Part shown: positions 44,065 through 52,500 of the stretch, piece by piece
Position numbering within the stretch: the stretch's first letter is position 1
Layout: every line of letters starts with the position of its first letter
Source of the DNA: Planococcus sp. 107-1
GTDB lineage: Bacteria; Bacillota; Bacilli; Bacillales_A; Planococcaceae
Direction: 5' to 3'
Assembly (NCBI RefSeq): GCF_021513255.1
Contig: NZ_CP090977.1
Span: 992,001 to 1,056,000, forward strand
Length of the DNA stretch: 64,000 nt
Position numbers and translations under genes: made by a program
Notes under the pieces: generated by a model
Seen by the model: the letters and a program-made list of their open reading frames with translations, nothing else
Databases searched by the model: none
Told to the model about the DNA's origin: nothing

Positions 44065-44610
44065 TTAGACTATTGCTTCCGGAACCAAGATTTCATATCC
44101 GGTTTCCGTTTCCTCGATTAAAGCGTCTTTTGGTGAATGCGCCAGATTCCGGAGATAGATCAAGTCCGTTAAGCACAAGCCGCAATGATAAGCGAGCAGC
44201 ATGGCAAAATAATGGCTGTATACAGGCATTGAGATACTAAGAATAATAATGATCGCATTGATCAATAAGAACGGGCTCAGCAAAGTGAATAAAAAACGTT
44301 TCTTGGAAACAGGTTCTTTAATATGCAAGGAAAACATCGGGAAAACCTTAAAGCTTTTTTTCACAACCAATTTGATGCATTTACGGCAGCCGACCAAAGG
44401 CAAAAAGTGAAATGCCTTATGAAGCGGATAAACGGCTAAAATCGCCAAGATGAAAAAGAAGAAATTCTGGTCGGACAAAGGATCAGAATACAAGATGTTC
44501 AACACAATGTAAAAGCTCATGAAAACACCGAGCCCCATAAGTGCAGAAAGCATATAAACACGATCGAGTCCGTATTGTTTTTTTAAATTGATGGTTTTCC
44601 AGCAATGCAT
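44065..44610 (-). CDS. DUF3267-like membrane protein
   Basis: A 181-residue protein with four hydrophobic helices (about 18-40, 46-64, 105-128 and 133-150). YPLHKAFHFLPLVG occupies the place of the HExxH zinc motif of DUF3267 putative zincins, but the Glu is Lys here, so peptidase activity is doubtful. ATG 44610 has AGGAG nine bases upstream and is preferred to 44619. Confidence 0.65.
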   Translation of the reverse strand: MHCWKTINLKKQYGLDRVYMLSALMGLGVFMSFYIVLNILYSDPLSDQNFFFFILAILAVYPLHKAFHFLPLVGCRKCIKLVVKKSFKVFPMFSLHIKEPVSKKRFLFTLLSPFLLINAIIIILSISMPVYSHYFAMLLAYHCGLCLTDLIYLRNLAHSPKDALIEETETGYEILVPEAIV

Positions 44611-44716
44611 TATTTGCATCTCCTAAAAGTAGATTGCTCTTTTGAGTCGATACATACAATACAATGATTTAGCGATAAAAGCAAGACAGATTCATATTAA
44701 ATTTTAGACAGCGTTT

Positions 44717-45277
44717 TCACTGCTTTTCAATTGCTTCAATCACATGATTTTCTTCGTTGAATTTGTTCTCGATATTTTTAAAGGAAGCTTCAAAAATCTC
44801 CATGAAATCATCGCCGTAAATATTGCGGATTAAGGCCATGATATCCAAAAACTCCGGGAATTTCCCGTAAAGATTCCGAATCGGCAAGGAACCATCAATA
44901 ACGGAGTGGGGAGTGTCATGGTATCGTTCGATCATCTCCTGCATCAGTTCTTCGCCTTTTGGCGTCAATTCGACATATGTATTGCGTTTGTCGGTATCGC
45001 GTTTTGAAAAAGCGAGAAGCTCACGTTCTTCTAATTTCTTTGAAAAGTTAAAGGCGGTGGACACATGCATAACCCCAAATTTAGCAACGTCCGAAATAGA
45101 AGCCCCTTTTAAATGGTAAGAAATCCATAAAATGTGGTGTTCATTAATATTCAAGTCATAAGGTTTTATCCACAATTGCCAATCTTTTTCAACAGCTTTC
45201 CATAAGGCTTTCGATAATTGCCCGATGCGCTGGCTAAACAACATAGCCTCTTTCATCGTGTATTCGCGTTCATTCAT
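44717..45277 (-). CDS. hpr: MarR-family transition-state regulator Hpr (ScoC)
   Basis: A 186-residue winged-helix repressor very close to Bacillus Hpr: [20 protein letters not shown], then [31 protein letters not shown] (recognition helix) and the wing [14 protein letters not shown], then [11 protein letters not shown]. In Bacillus it represses extracellular protease, oligopeptide transport and motility genes at entry to stationary phase. Start ATG 45277 fits the homologue N-terminus; the longer frame starting at 45331 does not. Confidence 0.93.
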   Translation of the reverse strand: MNEREYTMKEAMLFSQRIGQLSKALWKAVEKDWQLWIKPYDLNINEHHILWISYHLKGASISDVAKFGVMHVSTAFNFSKKLEERELLAFSKRDTDKRNTYVELTPKGEELMQEMIERYHDTPHSVIDGSLPIRNLYGKFPEFLDIMALIRNIYGDDFMEIFEASFKNIENKFNEENHVIEAIEKQ

Positions 45278-45375
45278 TTCAGCACCAACTTTCCCCCAGA
45301 AAGATTTTTCTTTATTATAGCAATAAAGCAAACCTTATTAAAGTGTGAATAATAAAAAAATTTCCAAATAGAAAA

Positions 45376-45690
45376 GTGGAAGTGCCCGTCAAGCTCTGAC
45401 AGGCATAAGACAGGCAGCCAAAGCGGCGTTCTTTGCCGCACAGGCTGATTGGCTTATGACCCGAAGAGCTGGGCACTGGAACTGGACAATAGAAAAGTAG
45501 AAGTGCCTGTCAAGCTCTGACAGGCATAAGACAGGCTGATTGGCTTATGACCCGAAGAGCTGGGCACTGGAACTGAACAATAAAAAAGTGGAAGTGCCCG
45601 CTAAGCTCTGAAGGCATAAGATAGCCAGCCGAAGCGACGTTCTTTACCGAACAGGGGAATGGGAGTTTCAAAAGCTTATAGGAAGTCGAG
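45376..45690. repeat. Three tandem copies of a hairpin-forming intergenic repeat
   Basis: Copy 1 (45376-45487), copy 2 (45497-45578) and copy 3 (45588-about 45690, decayed at its 3' end). Each begins with GGAAGTGCCCGTCAAGCTCT-like sequence and ends with AGAGCTGGGCACTGGAACTG, so each can fold on itself. Inside is a second hairpin GCCTGTC / GACAGGC. Copy 1 has an extra 30 bp with a GCGGC-TTCTTT-GCCGC hairpin; copy 2 lacks precisely this piece between two ACAGGC repeats. A short relative lies at 5990-6036. Confidence 0.85.
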
Positions 45691-45713
45691 GCCTTCAGAC
45701 AACCAATGTCCGG

Positions 45714-45743
45714 ATAAAAAAAAAACTGCCAAATGGCAGTTTC
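45714..45743 (-). terminator. Terminator of yhaH
   Basis: On the minus strand AAACTGCCA-TT-TGGCAGTTT followed by a run of T. Confidence 0.9.
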
Positions 45744-46161
45744 ACTTGTCGTCCCTATCATCTGAATCGTGATCAGAGCTGTCGTTTTTTCCTTTATTGT
45801 CTTTTTTATCTTTTGTAATAGCATTCTGCAATTCCTCAATCGAATTTTGAATAGCCAAAATTTCTAGTTGTAAATGTTCTTTGGCAGGAGCTGTTCCTTC
45901 TTGCCAGTTTTCCATTGAAGCTTTTAAGCCATCCGCTGCTGCTGGAAATTGCGTTTTGGCTTCCGCCGATAATGTGGCGATGGATTCTTTCAGCCCGTTC
46001 ACTTTTTCTTTAACATCTGCAAGTTTCTCTTTCCAATCGGAAGATGTTGTTTTTACAGAAGTGCGAAGTTCTTTCCCCGATTGTGGTGTTGAAAATAATG
46101 TGGCTGCAGCTCCGGCTGCTAACCCTGTTGCAAGCCCTAAAAAAAATGTCGATGCTTTCAT
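45742..46161 (-). CDS. yhaH: YtxH-domain protein YhaH
   Basis: A 139-residue protein: an N-terminal membrane-associated segment (STFFLGLATGLAAGAAATLF), the YtxH signature FSTPQSGKELR, then a helical part and a very polar Asp/Lys-rich tail (KDKKDNKGKNDSSDHDSDD). The family is linked to general stress and envelope; function is not established. AAAGGGG precedes ATG 46161. Confidence 0.8.
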   Translation of the reverse strand: MKASTFFLGLATGLAAGAAATLFSTPQSGKELRTSVKTTSSDWKEKLADVKEKVNGLKESIATLSAEAKTQFPAAADGLKASMENWQEGTAPAKEHLQLEILAIQNSIEELQNAITKDKKDNKGKNDSSDHDSDDRDDK

Positions 46162-46244
46162 CGGCAAACGCCCCTTTCATCTATACCGTTCTTTTCCTCT
46201 ATTTTACTTAATTAAAACATAAAGGTGAATGGGGATTCAATGAA

Positions 46245-46282
46245 AAAAGCTTTTCAAGGAGAATGTCCTTGAAAAGCTTTGG
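46245..46282 (-). terminator. Terminator of trpP
   Basis: On the minus strand AAAGCTTTTCAAGGA / TCCTTGAAAAGCTTTTTT, 15-bp stem. Confidence 0.9.
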
Positions 46283-46283
46283 A

Positions 46284-46814
46284 TTATGCTGATTGAGTGA
46301 CAGCTGTTTCGAATTTCGAACGTCTTACTAAAGTAAGGACAATCGGATAAATAAATGCGAAAGCGACACCGTTCAGCAGCATTGCAGGCAGCACCACTGT
46401 AGTGAAGAGAATCCCGAAAGGAATATCTGCACCGATGATGAAGATGGCAGATGACAGGAAAACGGTTCCTGACAATACCGTGCCTCCCGCACAAAGGGCG
46501 ATGGCTACCGGCAATTTTTGCACGATTTTCTTTAAGATTAGAACAAATGCCAAAAAGACAAAGGCCGTAATGAATTTATCAAGGATATTTGGAACAAATC
46601 CTCCTGGGAAAGTTGAAAACAGTCCTGAAATCACGCCAGTAGTTACGGCAAGCAAAAATACAGATTTAACATTTGGGAATAACAAGATTCCGATAAACAT
46701 CATCGTCAACATGAAATCGGGTTTCATGCCTCCGCTAAACCCTGGGATGATCACATATAGCGCAGCCCCAACACTGACCAATAAGGCCATTAAAACTAAA
46801 TTCTTCGTATTCAT
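46284..46814 (-). CDS. trpP: Tryptophan transporter TrpP
   Basis: A 176-residue membrane protein with five to six helices and the family start MNTKNLVLMALLVSVGAALY and IPGFSGGMKPDFMLTMMF. Bacillus TrpP imports tryptophan and is controlled in translation by the tryptophan-activated RNA-binding protein TRAP. Five GAG triplets directly overlap the ribosome site here (46817-46839), so the same control is expected. Confidence 0.9.
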   Translation of the reverse strand: MNTKNLVLMALLVSVGAALYVIIPGFSGGMKPDFMLTMMFIGILLFPNVKSVFLLAVTTGVISGLFSTFPGGFVPNILDKFITAFVFLAFVLILKKIVQKLPVAIALCAGGTVLSGTVFLSSAIFIIGADIPFGILFTTVVLPAMLLNGVAFAFIYPIVLTLVRRSKFETAVTQSA

Positions 46815-46816
46815 TT

Positions 46817-46839
46817 CTCATCTCTCCTCAGCTCGACTC
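46817..46839 (-). promoter_or_regulatory. Probable TRAP-binding site in the trpP leader
   Basis: On the minus strand five GAG triplets with exact two-base spacers (TC, CT, GA, AT) run into the trpP start codon, and they include the Shine-Dalgarno itself. The regular 5-nt period is the geometry recognised by the TRAP 11-mer. Confidence 0.7.
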
Positions 46840-46929
46840 TTTTTTTGCTTTTTCCCGCACGTGCCCTCGTGGCCGCCGGCGAAAAAACTTATTCTGATTC
46901 TATCCTTTATAAGGTGCGAAAGCAAGCAT

Positions 46930-47353
46930 TTAAGCCAATTTTTCCTTTACCTGTTCCGCTAGTTCCTGAATCCGTTCAGTTGTGAATTCTTTTTCTTTTG
47001 TCATCCATTTTGCGCCGAAGCCGTCCGTCTCGCCGTAAGCGGGGAATGAAGTGGAGGTGGAAATGGAAAACGCTTTGGCCTGCTTTAGCGCCGTTATTGT
47101 TTAATAAGTTCATGCCTTCCGGTTCAAATGTCTCTTTGATGGCTGCGGCAATTTTCGGTGCGACACTGAAGAGGTTCGAAGCTTCTTCCGGCGTCATGTC
47201 GTATACAAATTCACGATGCGTTTTTGGAATTAAGAGCGTGTGGCCTTTAGATAGCGGCATGATGTCCATAAAAGCATAAACATGCTCGTCTTCATAAACC
47301 TTCACACTCGGGATTTCTCCGGCAATAATTTTGCAGAAAATACAATTTGTCAT
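46930..47353 (-). CDS. hit: HIT-family hydrolase Hit (frameshifted near the C-terminus)
   Basis: Nucleotide phosphoramidase of about 140 residues. The zinc-type NCIFCKIIAGEIPS start, IPKTHREFVYDMTPEEA, and the active-site FHFHLHFIPR are intact. After IPR the visible frame runs into a spurious basic tail and stops at 46976. In the next frame it continues YGETDGFGAKWMTKEKEFTT ... EKLA to 46930, as in homologues. The coding strand has TTAC where TAC is needed (47037-47038, AA on the plus strand): one extra base. Start ATG 47353 has GAAAGGA upstream. It is divergent from ecsA, as in Bacillus. Confidence 0.9.
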
Positions 47354-47457
47354 TGTCATCATCCTTTCCATTTTAATCAGTTTAACATATTTCATTTCTC
47401 TCAAAAGAAATCATTCAGGAGATTTGATACAATAGTGGAAAGAAAGAGGTGTTGAGA

Positions 47458-48207
47458 TTGGCAATTTTGGAAGTCCAGTCGCTGACCGGGGGCTATACAC
47501 GCAAACCCGTTTTGCAAGATGTGACATTTTCGATTAATAAAGGGGAATTGGTCGGCTTGATCGGCTTAAATGGAGCCGGGAAAAGTACGACGATCAAGCA
47601 TATCATCGGCTTGATGGAACCAAAATCAGGAGAAATCCGTTTGAACGGCAAAAAGTTTGAAGAAGATATGGATGCTTATCGTTCATCCTTTTCCTATATC
47701 CCAGAAACGCCGGTTCTATACGAAGAGTTGACGCTGCGCGAACATTTGGAACTGACGGCCATGGCCTATAATATCGAACCGGCCCGTTTTGAAAAACGTT
47801 CAGCTGAACTATTGAAGGAATTCCGGATGGAGAAACGCTTGAAATGGTTTCCTTCCCATTTCTCGAAAGGGATGCGCCAGAAAGTCATGATCATGAGCGC
47901 GTTCTTAGTGGACCCGGCCTTATACATTATTGACGAACCGTTTGTCGGGCTTGACCCGCTCGGCATCAAATCATTGCTCGACCAAATGGAGAAGCAAAAG
48001 AAAAAAGGGGCTTCTGTACTCATGTCGACGCATATCCTATCTACGGCTGAACGCTATTGCGACCGCATCATTCTCTTGCACAATGGCCGCATTCGGGCGG
48101 TTGGAACCATGAAGGATCTGCGGAAAGCATTTGATATGCCGGATGCTTCACTAGATGATTTATATATTGCGATGACTGAGGATGCTGTCAATGAAGAACT
48201 TGCATGA
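47458..48207 (+). CDS. ecsA: ABC transporter ATP-binding protein EcsA
   Basis: A 249-residue ATPase with LTGGYTRKPVLQDVTF, Walker A GLNGAGKSTT, the diagnostic YIPETPVLYEELTLREHLEL, Walker B LYIIDEPFVGLDPL and STHILSTAERYC. In Bacillus, Ecs affects protein secretion, competence and intramembrane proteolysis by RasP. Start is TTG 47458 with AGAGG nine bases upstream. ecsB begins inside its 3' end. Confidence 0.94.
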   Translation: MAILEVQSLTGGYTRKPVLQDVTFSINKGELVGLIGLNGAGKSTTIKHIIGLMEPKSGEIRLNGKKFEEDMDAYRSSFSYIPETPVLYEELTLREHLELTAMAYNIEPARFEKRSAELLKEFRMEKRLKWFPSHFSKGMRQKVMIMSAFLVDPALYIIDEPFVGLDPLGIKSLLDQMEKQKKKGASVLMSTHILSTAERYCDRIILLHNGRIRAVGTMKDLRKAFDMPDASLDDLYIAMTEDAVNEELA

Positions 48208-49390
48208 GGTATGGGATAACCGGCTTCAAAAATACATGCGGGAAGTCCAAAATTATTTAAAATATATTTTCACGGGCCATATCGCAGTTGTGCTTCTTTT
48301 TGCCATCGGCGCGGCTGGCTACGCCTATAGCGAATGGGTGCAGAACGTGCCGCCGGATTTCCCCGGTGCATGGCTCATGGCATTTGTTTTTGCCTTATTA
48401 CTGGCATTCAGTGCACCTTCGACTCTATTGAAGGAAGCGGATATGGTGTACTTTTTGCCGCTTGAAAGCAAACTGGACGAATTTTTAAAACCGGCGCTGA
48501 AATGGTCGTTTTTCTCGCAATTGTATTTGCCGGTGATTGCGTTTATCGTGTCATTGCCGATGGTCAATGCGTTATACGGTTTGCCGTCGTCTTTATTGAT
48601 CGGATTGCCGATATTGCTTTTGCTGATAAAATGGTGGAACATCCAAACTGAATTTTCGTTCCGTAAAGCAAAAGCGGGAAGAGACGCCTGGCTTGACCGG
48701 CTGGTCCGTTTTGTTTTCGTGCTGTTCTTTGTCTATTTTTACGTAATCGGCAATTTGCTGATTGCCGTATTATTTTTGTTTGCCATGATTGTCTACGGCA
48801 GATGGGTGAAGGGGCAAGCGACTCGAAAAGCTTTTCCTTACGAGCATTTCATCCGGCTTGAAGAAAACCGGATGCTGCGGTTCTATCAATTTGCGAATTA
48901 CTTTACGGACGTCCCACATATCAAAGGAAAAGTGAAAGAGCGGGCTTGGCTAAACTGGATTTACCGTTTGGTTAAAAATGGTCCGCAAAACGCGCATTTC
49001 TATTTGATTTTACGGACTTTTATCCGGTCGGATGAATTGTTCTATTTATGGCTTCGCTTGACGGCCATTTCGATGGCAGGGGCTTGGCTGATCCCGTTTC
49101 CAACGGCCATTGCCATTTTTATCGCTGCCTTAGCCTTTGCTTCCAGTATCCAAATTTGGCAGGGCTTAAATCAGAAACAGCATTTCCGCATGGATAATTT
49201 ATTCCCATTGACGGCATTCAGCCGAGAGCAGGCGGTCGGAAAACTGGTGTTGATTCTTCAAAGCATCCAAGCGGTGGTTGTAGCTGTCGTTTTGCTGATA
49301 GCAGGAGAATTTATCGTAGCGTTGATCGCATTTGCTGCAGTTCTAGTTGTTTCCTCTATCACTTTAGCTTTTGCGAAGAAGAAAAAATGA
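48191..49390 (+). CDS. ecsB: ABC transporter permease EcsB
   Basis: A 399-residue membrane protein with about ten hydrophobic helices (including HIAVVLLFAIGAAGYAY, the WLMAFVFALLLAFSAPS segment with FLPLESKLDEFLK, and paired helices 170-205 and 360-395). It forms the membrane part of the Ecs transporter and overlaps ecsA by 17 bp. The third Bacillus gene, ecsC, is not present downstream; a terminator follows at once. Confidence 0.92.
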   Translation: MKNLHEVWDNRLQKYMREVQNYLKYIFTGHIAVVLLFAIGAAGYAYSEWVQNVPPDFPGAWLMAFVFALLLAFSAPSTLLKEADMVYFLPLESKLDEFLKPALKWSFFSQLYLPVIAFIVSLPMVNALYGLPSSLLIGLPILLLLIKWWNIQTEFSFRKAKAGRDAWLDRLVRFVFVLFFVYFYVIGNLLIAVLFLFAMIVYGRWVKGQATRKAFPYEHFIRLEENRMLRFYQFANYFTDVPHIKGKVKERAWLNWIYRLVKNGPQNAHFYLILRTFIRSDELFYLWLRLTAISMAGAWLIPFPTAIAIFIAALAFASSIQIWQGLNQKQHFRMDNLFPLTAFSREQAVGKLVLILQSIQAVVVAVVLLIAGEFIVALIAFAAVLVVSSITLAFAKKKK

Positions 49391-49432
49391 AAAAAAGGGT
49401 TGTCCCAGAATTTTTGGGACAACCCTTTTTTA
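49391..49432. terminator. Bidirectional terminator after ecsB
   Basis: AAAAAGGGTTGTCCCA / TGGGACAACCCTTTTT; same stem as at 5208-5249. Confidence 0.9.
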
Positions 49433-49443
49433 TTCGTGGAAAT

Positions 49444-50598
49444 TCAACGCGGCTGACCTAACGTTTTAGCAGCCAAAAGCATTGCTTCTTCTTTAAAATC
49501 GAATTTCGGATGATGATGCGGGTAGACAGCGCCGTCCGGCATCGCGCCGGTAAAGAAAAAGGTGCCGGGAATTTCCTGCAGGTAATAAGCGAAATCTTCG
49601 CCTCCCATTTGCGGAGGGCAATTATAGACTTCATTGACTCCTGGAACGGCTTCAGCGATTTTCTTTACATACATCGTCTCTGCTTCGTGGTTGACGACAG
49701 CAGGATAGCCTCTAGAAAAAGTGAAATCACTATGGCTATCGGTGGCGATATTCGTTCCATCCACCACGCGCTGCATCTCTTTTTCCATCAGCAATCGTGT
49801 TTCTTCCGTAAAGGTCCGCACCGTTCCGGAAAGGACAGCATGGTCTGCGATGATATTATAAGGATTTTCCGCTACAAATGAAGTGACGGATAAGACTGCC
49901 GACTCAAGCGGATCCACACGGCGAGCCACAAGCTGTTGGAGGTTGTTGACGATTTGTGAGCCAATGACCACGGCATCTTTTGTTTCATGCGGCATCGCGC
50001 CATGGCCGCCGCGGCCTTGTACTTTTATCGTGAAGCTATCCGCTGCTGCCATAACGGGCCCGATTCGGTAGTCGATTCGGCCGTACGGGGTCGTTGACCA
50101 GAGATGTGTACCAAAAATGACATCGACGCCTTCTAAAACACCCGCTTCAATCATCGGTTTCGCGCCTCCTGGAGCGAGCTCTTCCGCATGCTGATGAATT
50201 AATCGATAAGTGCCTTTCAGTTCGTTGCGCATTTCATGGAGTGTTTTTCCAAGAACCAATAAAGTTGCCGTATGGCCATCGTGGCCGCAGGCATGCATTA
50301 CACCCGGCACTTGTGATTTATAAGGGACGTTTTCTTTCAAATCCTGAATGGGCAGGGCATCAAAATCTGCGCGCAAAGCCACAGTTTTTCCAGGTTTTGC
50401 ACCTCGAATGGTGGCTACTACGCCGTTGCCGCCAACTCCGTGTTTTACTTCGATCCCTAATTGTTCATAATAATTGCGGATATAGGCAGCGGTTTTGGAT
50501 TCGTGGAAGGAAGGTTCCGGATTCATATGCAAATAGCGGCGGATCTCCACCATTTCTGGATAGCGTTCTTCTAGTTGTTTATATAGTTTTTCAAGCAT
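49444..50598 (-). CDS. yhaA: M20-family amidohydrolase (YhaA-like)
   Basis: Zinc peptidase of 384 residues in the amidohydrolase branch (N-acyl amino acid hydrolases). The metal and catalytic stretches are RRYLHMNPEPSFHESKT, LRADFDALPIQ, MHACGHDGHTA, HQHAEELAPGGA (metal-bridging and catalytic Glu pair), GGHGAMPHETKDA in the lid domain, and MGGEDFAYY. Start ATG 50598 has GAAGGGAG upstream. It converges on ecsB; in Bacillus yhaA lies just downstream of ecsC. Confidence 0.9.
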   Translation of the reverse strand: MLEKLYKQLEERYPEMVEIRRYLHMNPEPSFHESKTAAYIRNYYEQLGIEVKHGVGGNGVVATIRGAKPGKTVALRADFDALPIQDLKENVPYKSQVPGVMHACGHDGHTATLLVLGKTLHEMRNELKGTYRLIHQHAEELAPGGAKPMIEAGVLEGVDVIFGTHLWSTTPYGRIDYRIGPVMAAADSFTIKVQGRGGHGAMPHETKDAVVIGSQIVNNLQQLVARRVDPLESAVLSVTSFVAENPYNIIADHAVLSGTVRTFTEETRLLMEKEMQRVVDGTNIATDSHSDFTFSRGYPAVVNHEAETMYVKKIAEAVPGVNEVYNCPPQMGGEDFAYYLQEIPGTFFFTGAMPDGAVYPHHHPKFDFKEEAMLLAAKTLGQPR

Positions 50599-50712
50599 TT
50601 CTGGATCTCCCTTCAATAGTCGAAATTGTTCTACTATAATCATAGCATATTAAATCAGACAGAATGGATGGGAATATAAGGAAGACCGGCAATCTAAAGT
50701 TGTACTGAACGG

Positions 50713-50741
50713 AAAAAGAGAGAGCATAAGGCTCTCTCTTT
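50713..50741 (-). terminator. Terminator of the cation antiporter gene
   Basis: On the minus strand AAAGAGAGAGCC-TTAT-GCTCTCTCTTTTT. Confidence 0.9.
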
Positions 50742-51735
50742 AATAGTTGAAATTCAGGAAGGTGGCCACAAAGTAAATGATCACCATTAAGATAGAAGGA
50801 ACCGAATAAACCGTGCTGGACAATGTTTTCTTCTGAGTCAAAGCGTAAATGGTCAAAAGTGACATAGCCAATACACCGAGTGCGATAATCATATGCGCCC
50901 CGGAAACTGCTGATAGGATAGGGCCTGCTGTATACACGGGATCGGAAATCGCTAAAATAATCATGTTGAAAATATTGCTTCCCAAAATTGCGCCGACTGC
51001 CATATTGACATTATTCAACCGCAACGCGACGAATACAGAAATGGCTTCCGGCAATGAAGTGGTGGCGGCAATCAGAAAACTGCCGATAAAGCTGGAGCCG
51101 ATTCCGGTAATGACCGCAATTTCATCTCCTGTGATTGAAAGGGCAGTACCGGTTCCAAGAACGACCAAGGCGGCAAGGATGAATCGGATAACAGCGGCTT
51201 TTGCCGATAAGTCGCCGCTTGGGTTATTCGGCTCTTGTTCTGAAACTGCCGCTTCTTCTATAGAAGCATCTTGTGATTGAAGCTTATTGATGACGACCAT
51301 ACCGACAATATAAGCGATGGCGATAATTAATGCATCCAACCCGATTCCGAGGAAGGAAATATCGATTCGCAGCCATAAAGAAAGAATGACGAGTACAGTC
51401 AGTAACAAGCCGAGAAATGCCGTATACAAATGGTCTTTGCTGGCTCGTTCCAAAATCCGTCTGCGGCGCAGCAGGAAATCAAAAGATGCCAGGATAAATA
51501 AATTAAATAAATTGGAGCCGATCATATTGCCGACTGCGATGTCGGCATTGCCGATGGCTGCAGCAGAAAAGCTTGTCGAAACTTCAGGAAGGGAAGTCGC
51601 TCCTGCAAGAAGCAAAGTACCTACCATCATTCCGCCCATCGCAGTTTTCTCGCTGATGACATCTGCGTATTGCGATAATTTGATCGAAGCGATTACGGTC
51701 ACAATTGCAGCTAAGACAAAGTAAACAAAAACCAT
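50740..51735 (-). CDS. Sodium/calcium-exchanger family membrane protein
   Basis: CaCA-family antiporter of 331 residues with ten helices and two inverted alpha repeats: GATSLPEVSTSFSAAAIGN with GSNLFNLFIL, and TTSLPEAISVFVALRLNN with GSNIFNMIIL. These Glu and Asn residues form the cation site. A linker with many acidic residues lies between (about 155-175). It exchanges calcium or another cation for sodium or protons; direction cannot be told. Confidence 0.9.
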   Translation of the reverse strand: MVFVYFVLAAIVTVIASIKLSQYADVISEKTAMGGMMVGTLLLAGATSLPEVSTSFSAAAIGNADIAVGNMIGSNLFNLFILASFDFLLRRRRILERASKDHLYTAFLGLLLTVLVILSLWLRIDISFLGIGLDALIIAIAYIVGMVVINKLQSQDASIEEAAVSEQEPNNPSGDLSAKAAVIRFILAALVVLGTGTALSITGDEIAVITGIGSSFIGSFLIAATTSLPEAISVFVALRLNNVNMAVGAILGSNIFNMIILAISDPVYTAGPILSAVSGAHMIIALGVLAMSLLTIYALTQKKTLSSTVYSVPSILMVIIYFVATFLNFNY

Positions 51736-51761
51736 TTAGTTTCCTCCAGTCATGTATGTAT

Positions 51762-51786
51762 GTGGAGAGCCTCAAAAAATGAGGCT
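51762..51786 (-). terminator. Hairpin downstream of hmoB
   Basis: GAGCCTCA-AAAAAA-TGAGGCTC; no T-run on the minus strand, so termination is likely to be partial and the antiporter may receive read-through. Confidence 0.5.
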
Positions 51787-51793
51787 CACTTGA

Positions 51794-52303
51794 TTAATCG
51801 TCTTGTGGCTTTGCTTTGTAGGTTTTGATATAGGAAGAGCCCGAAAAGATATTCTGCCGTTTTTCAGCCGGAGCATCCGCCGGTTTATCATGCGCTTTTG
51901 AAAAAGCTTGGGATTCTTTCCATTTTTCAAAGAAAGCAGGAGACTCCCATTCCGTCAACACGACGTACGTATCCGAATCGGTAGGACGCAGCACGCGGAA
52001 TGCGACATAGCCGGGTTCATTTTCGATTGCGCCAGCCCGGTTTTTAAAACGATGTTCAAAAATTGGACGGCCTTCATCCGTTACCGGAATATGGTTCATA
52101 ACGAAAAAGCCTTTTTCTTTAAATGTACCGGTTCCATCGACTACTTCATAACGCCGCGGCGTCTGGAAAATAGTTCTCCCTTCCGTTTCATGGAGCAGCA
52201 AAGTCGTATTCTCCCCTTGCATCAGCACCATTGTTTCCTGCGGGTGCTTTTCTCTCATGTTCTTCATGAATTCATACGTTCCTGTGGTCATAAATAAATT
52301 CAT
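51794..52303 (-). CDS. hmoB: Heme-degrading monooxygenase HmoB-like (YhgC)
   Basis: A 169-residue antibiotic-biosynthesis-monooxygenase/IsdG-type protein. The C-terminal ABM ferredoxin-like domain has FVMNHIPVTDEGRPIFEHRF and TEWESPAFFEKWKES followed by AFSKAH; the N-terminal half is a second, diverged half as in HmoB. Bacillus HmoB opens haem to staphylobilin-like products and frees iron. It is divergent from hemE, the same relation of haem-breaking to haem-making genes as in Bacillus. Confidence 0.85.
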   Translation of the reverse strand: MNLFMTTGTYEFMKNMREKHPQETMVLMQGENTTLLLHETEGRTIFQTPRRYEVVDGTGTFKEKGFFVMNHIPVTDEGRPIFEHRFKNRAGAIENEPGYVAFRVLRPTDSDTYVVLTEWESPAFFEKWKESQAFSKAHDKPADAPAEKRQNIFSGSSYIKTYKAKPQDD

Positions 52304-52355
52304 CCAAAATACCTCCTCATTCTATATTCTAATCTTATTCTTCCCTTATCTAAAA

Positions 52356-52373
52356 ACATAAAACGCTTTATGT
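52356..52373. promoter_or_regulatory. Palindrome in the hmoB-hemE intergenic region
   Basis: ACATAAA-ACGC-TTTATGT, a perfect 7-4-7 inverted repeat in the shared promoter region. It is a candidate operator; no regulator can be named. Confidence 0.4.
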
Positions 52374-52403
52374 ACAAGCTGTGAAGCGAGAAGAGTCTAA
52401 TTT

Positions 52404-52432
52404 ATGACATTTCCTTAAGGAATCTATACAAT
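52404..52432 (+). promoter_or_regulatory. Promoter of hemEHY
   Basis: ATGACA (52404-52409), 17 bp, TACAAT (52427-52432), about 70 bp before hemE. Confidence 0.6.
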
Positions 52433-52500
52433 AGGAAGCGGAGCGTCTATAGTAAATACGGATAATGAAATAGAACGCAGTGGAAGATAAGATTGAAGGG

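Noticed and set aside
45376..45690. Insertion sequence
   Set aside because: No transposase frame on either strand and no target-site duplication could be seen; it is a non-coding hairpin repeat.
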